The notes beneath the pieces are model-generated. The model made no database searches, was not told the origin of the DNA, and saw only the letters and a program-made list of their open reading frames with translations. Below, one piece after another: positions 3,709 to 6,001 of a stretch of DNA of 6,001 bases. Each line of letters opens with the position of its first letter. The first letter of the stretch is position 1. The stretch is from an uncultured Methanobrevibacter sp. (GTDB taxonomy: Archaea > Methanobacteriota > Methanobacteria > Methanobacteriales > Methanobacteriaceae). Both the position numbers and the translations under genes were made by a program. Location: assembly GCA_900317865.1 (NCBI GenBank), contig ONIK01000091.1, positions 1-6,001 of the forward strand. Reading direction: 5' to 3'.

Positions 3709-6001
3709 TTACAGATTTGAATCCTTGGTGAAATAGTCATACAGTTCATCAGTGACAACATCATGAAGGGAATACTTGAAATTAACAATGTCCAATTCCT
3801 TTCCCTTATCGTTCAGGATAGTCGTCTGATGCCAATCCACAGGAGTCGCCTGGCCGATATAGTAAAAATCACGACCTTCATCATCAGATTTTTTAACAAA
3901 AATATGGATTTTCAAATCCTTATCATTAATAATCGTTTGCGGTTCCTTGCTTTCAAGCTTAACCTTTGATCTGGTCATCCATGAAAAAGCGCTTTTTGAT
4001 ATGAATTCATCTTTATACTTTGTACTTTCTGAAATATCCTCATCCTTATCATAAGTGACAAAAATTGGGCATGTTCCATGTTTAATTCTATAACCGTACA
4101 TTGTTGACGAATCATCATGAGGCCAGTTTAACAATCTGCATGCATCTTTTCTTGAGTATTTCTCATATAACTTGAGATTGACGTTTTCCGTCTGGGAAGA
4201 ATAGACATCACGATACTTTAAAAGAGCATAGTTTAAAACATCATCCAGGTGTTTTCTATAAGCGTCATGTGAAAGGAAAGTGCTGAATTGGTCGGATATG
4301 TTAAAATCATCATCGAAAAATGTGGTCATGCCATATTTGGCCTTTTCCTTTTCAACGAAAAAGTCAAGTTTTAAAATATTTATAGCTGATTCAACTGATT
4401 TTGAATCGTTTTTAATTCCATACATTGACTCCAGAAGAGATTCTATTTTATCCGTTTTGAAATACTTATTATTAATTAAGCATTTCAATATTAAGACTTC
4501 ATGAGGTCGTTTTCCATTCGCCAGGTTCTGTGAAATGAAAATTAATGAATTAACTTCATCCTCACTTAAAGTGTCCATATAGTCGTCTTCAACCTTATTT
4601 AAAAACAGATGATAACACGGGAACTGATTGTGGGCCAGAATCAGCTCGGGATTGAAATCGGCATTTTCATAAAAGTCCGAAAGCATTGGAATTCTTCCCA
4701 ATTTAAACTTAAGATTATTGTACTTTTCCTTAAAAAGGGCAACCCTTGAAAAGCTCGCGTTATTTATTGAATTATAAATCTTCTGTTTAGAGACTTCATC
4801 AAAGTTAATGGAAGACACGCCGGGAATTATTTTATTTCCCTGCATCAGGTAATGTCTCAGCTTATCCTTGTCATATGACCTGTCACCTGAAAGCGCAAGA
4901 GGAATCATGAAATTGTTTTTATAGTTTCCGATAAAATCAAGTATTACAACAAATTCCTTGCTTTTATACTTTCTCAGGCCCCTTCCTAGCTGCTGGATAA
5001 ATATGATTGGAGATTCAGTCGGTCTTACAAGCAGAACCTGATTTATTTCAGGAATGTCAACACCCTCATTGAAAATGTCAACAGTGAAAATGTATTCAAG
5101 CTTATCCGGATTGGAATCGTTGGTTAATCTGTCAATAGCTGCCAGTCTCTTTTCCTGTGAGTCATCACCTGTTAATGCCATTGAAGGATGGCCTCTTTGA
5201 GTGAATCTTTCTGCAAGTTCCTTTGCCTCTTCTTTTCTTGAACAGAATACCAGAGCCTTGATTCTATCTCCGGAATATCCATAGAATTCTGATTTTTCAA
5301 GAAGATAGCTGACCCTTTCATCGGAGGTGAGATAATTAAAATCAGAAAAATTATCGTCAATTACCTGACTGTCAAATGTAACGTCACTGATACCGAAGTA
5401 ATGGAAAGGACAGAGCAAATCCTCATCGAGAGCTTCCTGAAGGCGGATTTCATGAGCGATATTGTGGTCAAAGAGCTCATAAATATCAAAGCCGTCTGTA
5501 CGTTCCGGTGAAGCAGTCATTCCAAGGTAGAATTCTGGAGTGAAATAATTGAAAATCTTTTGATAGCTTAAAGCACCGGCCTTGTGAACCTCATCAATGA
5601 TAATGTAGTCAAATTCGTCCTTTTTAAATCTGGTGTAGATATCGTCCTTCGACAGTGTCTGGATTGTTGCAAAAATATAGTCCGCATCGAAGTTCTTTTC
5701 ATTACCTGTCAAAAGACCGAATGATTTATCTTTAATTACATTTTTATAAGCGTTAATGGATTGTTTTGCAATCTGTTCGCGATGGACTATGAATAAAAAT
5801 CGTCTAGGGTTGAAATCTTTAACTGCAAAGGCGGATGCATAGGTTTTACCTGTCCCTGTAGCTGAAACCAGAATAGCTCTTTTTTCCTCTCTTTTAATCA
5901 GATTTCTGATGTTTGTTAAAAATTTCTCCTGCATCGTATTTGGAATCAGATCCCGAACATTATCATTTTCCAGTTCCTTTGTAACTTCCCTTATGGCCTT
6001 G
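3709..6001 (-). CDS. SF2 DEAD/DEAH-box helicase with DUF3427-type C-terminus (5' end outside the window)
   Basis: ATP-dependent nucleic-acid helicase or translocase, cytoplasmic. Numbering from the internal ATG at 5934: motif I ATGTGKT (25-31), Ia FLFIVHREQ (46-54), II DEVH (114-117), III TASPERTDG (140-148), IV ALVFCSR (227-233), V FTVDIFNEGVDIP (283-295), VI QQLGRGLR (314-321), so both RecA-like domains look complete. A helical middle region follows, then from about 590 to 740 a conserved-looking module (SRKDACRLLNW, STMYGYRI, FYYIGQATPVDWHQ, HDVVTDEL) that I recognise as DUF3427. The frame stays open upstream to the window edge with coding-like sequence (KAIREVTKELENDNVRDLIPNT just before MQEKF), so the ATG at 5934 is internal. 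Family members commonly carry an N-terminal PLD-type nuclease domain, which would lie beyond 6001. Its codons use more G and C than the neighbouring surface genes. Roles in DNA repair, restriction or phage defence are conceivable but not shown. Confidence 0.9.
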   Translation of the reverse strand, partial: KAIREVTKELENDNVRDLIPNTMQEKFLTNIRNLIKREEKRAILVSATGTGKTYASAFAVKDFNPRRFLFIVHREQIAKQSINAYKNVIKDKSFGLLTGNEKNFDADYIFATIQTLSKDDIYTRFKKDEFDYIIIDEVHKAGALSYQKIFNYFTPEFYLGMTASPERTDGFDIYELFDHNIAHEIRLQEALDEDLLCPFHYFGISDVTFDSQVIDDNFSDFNYLTSDERVSYLLEKSEFYGYSGDRIKALVFCSRKEEAKELAERFTQRGHPSMALTGDDSQEKRLAAIDRLTNDSNPDKLEYIFTVDIFNEGVDIPEINQVLLVRPTESPIIFIQQLGRGLRKYKSKEFVVILDFIGNYKNNFMIPLALSGDRSYDKDKLRHYLMQGNKIIPGVSSINFDEVSKQKIYNSINNASFSRVALFKEKYNNLKFKLGRIPMLSDFYENADFNPELILAHNQFPCYHLFLNKVEDDYMDTLSEDEVNSLIFISQNLANGKRPHEVLILKCLINNKYFKTDKIESLLESMYGIKNDSKSVESAINILKLDFFVEKEKAKYGMTTFFDDDFNISDQFSTFLSHDAYRKHLDDVLNYALLKYRDVYSSQTENVNLKLYEKYSRKDACRLLNWPHDDSSTMYGYRIKHGTCPIFVTYDKDEDISESTKYKDEFISKSAFSWMTRSKVKLESKEPQTIINDKDLKIHIFVKKSDDEGRDFYYIGQATPVDWHQTTILNDKGKELDIVNFKYSLHDVVTDELYDYFTKDSNL

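Noticed and set aside
3763..3969. Plus-strand open frame of 68 codons
   Set aside because: Antisense to the conserved C-terminal module of the helicase.
4280..4504. Plus-strand open frame of 74 codons
   Set aside because: Lies wholly opposite the helicase middle region; no ribosome binding site.
5172..5360. Second minus-strand frame inside the helicase
   Set aside because: Out of frame with conserved helicase residues around motif IV; a frame shadow.
1..6001. CRISPR array, attachment-site pair or complete insertion sequence
   Set aside because: No regularly spaced repeats, no second copy of the tRNA 3' end, and no transposase or integrase frame were found.

Overview
The window looks like archaeal DNA from a host-associated methanogen of the Methanobacteriales, most likely Methanobrevibacter or a close relative. 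The signs are strong AT-richness, GGTGA-type ribosome binding sites, archaeal TATA-like promoters, oligo-T terminators, a tRNA-Gln with an A1-U72 pair and no encoded CCA, and fragments of 'adhesin-like proteins' (bacterial-Ig-like repeats and parallel beta-helix proteins) of the kind that genus carries in large numbers. The genus is inferred from pattern recognition; no search was run.

Layout. 1-610 (+): a self-contained unit with an AT-rich promoter, a GGTGA ribosome binding site, a 169-residue charged coiled-coil protein of unknown function, and a perfect 12-bp terminator hairpin that overlaps its stop codon. 611-1333: a gene-free stretch with only degenerate sequence and a few inverted repeats. 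1334-1760 (-): the decayed 3' end of an Ig-repeat adhesin-like gene, with a terminator hairpin over its stop codon. 1774-1920 (-): a tRNA-Gln(CUG) gene with TATA box and T-tract terminator. 2149-2174: a perfect palindromic terminator. 2193-3429 (-): a second adhesin-like gene, with a beta-helix followed by a glycine-zipper membrane region, broken by apparent single-base frameshifts. 3408-3695 (-): a small hydrophobic reading frame of uncertain reality. 3709 to the right edge (-): a large SF2 helicase with a DUF3427-type C-terminal region, intact where visible but running off the window, so its N-terminus is not seen.

How it fits together. The helicase and the coiled-coil gene are intact, while the surface-protein genes around the tRNA are fragmentary. 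This looks like an accessory region where adhesin-like genes have been gained and lost beside a tRNA, next to a helicase of a type that often carries an N-terminal PLD-like nuclease and may act in DNA repair or defence. I see no CRISPR array, no complete insertion sequence, and no clearly new multi-gene system. The most unusual items are the glycine-zipper tail on a beta-helix surface protein, the serial same-direction frameshifts, and the complementarity between the first gene's terminator arm and its own ribosome binding site.
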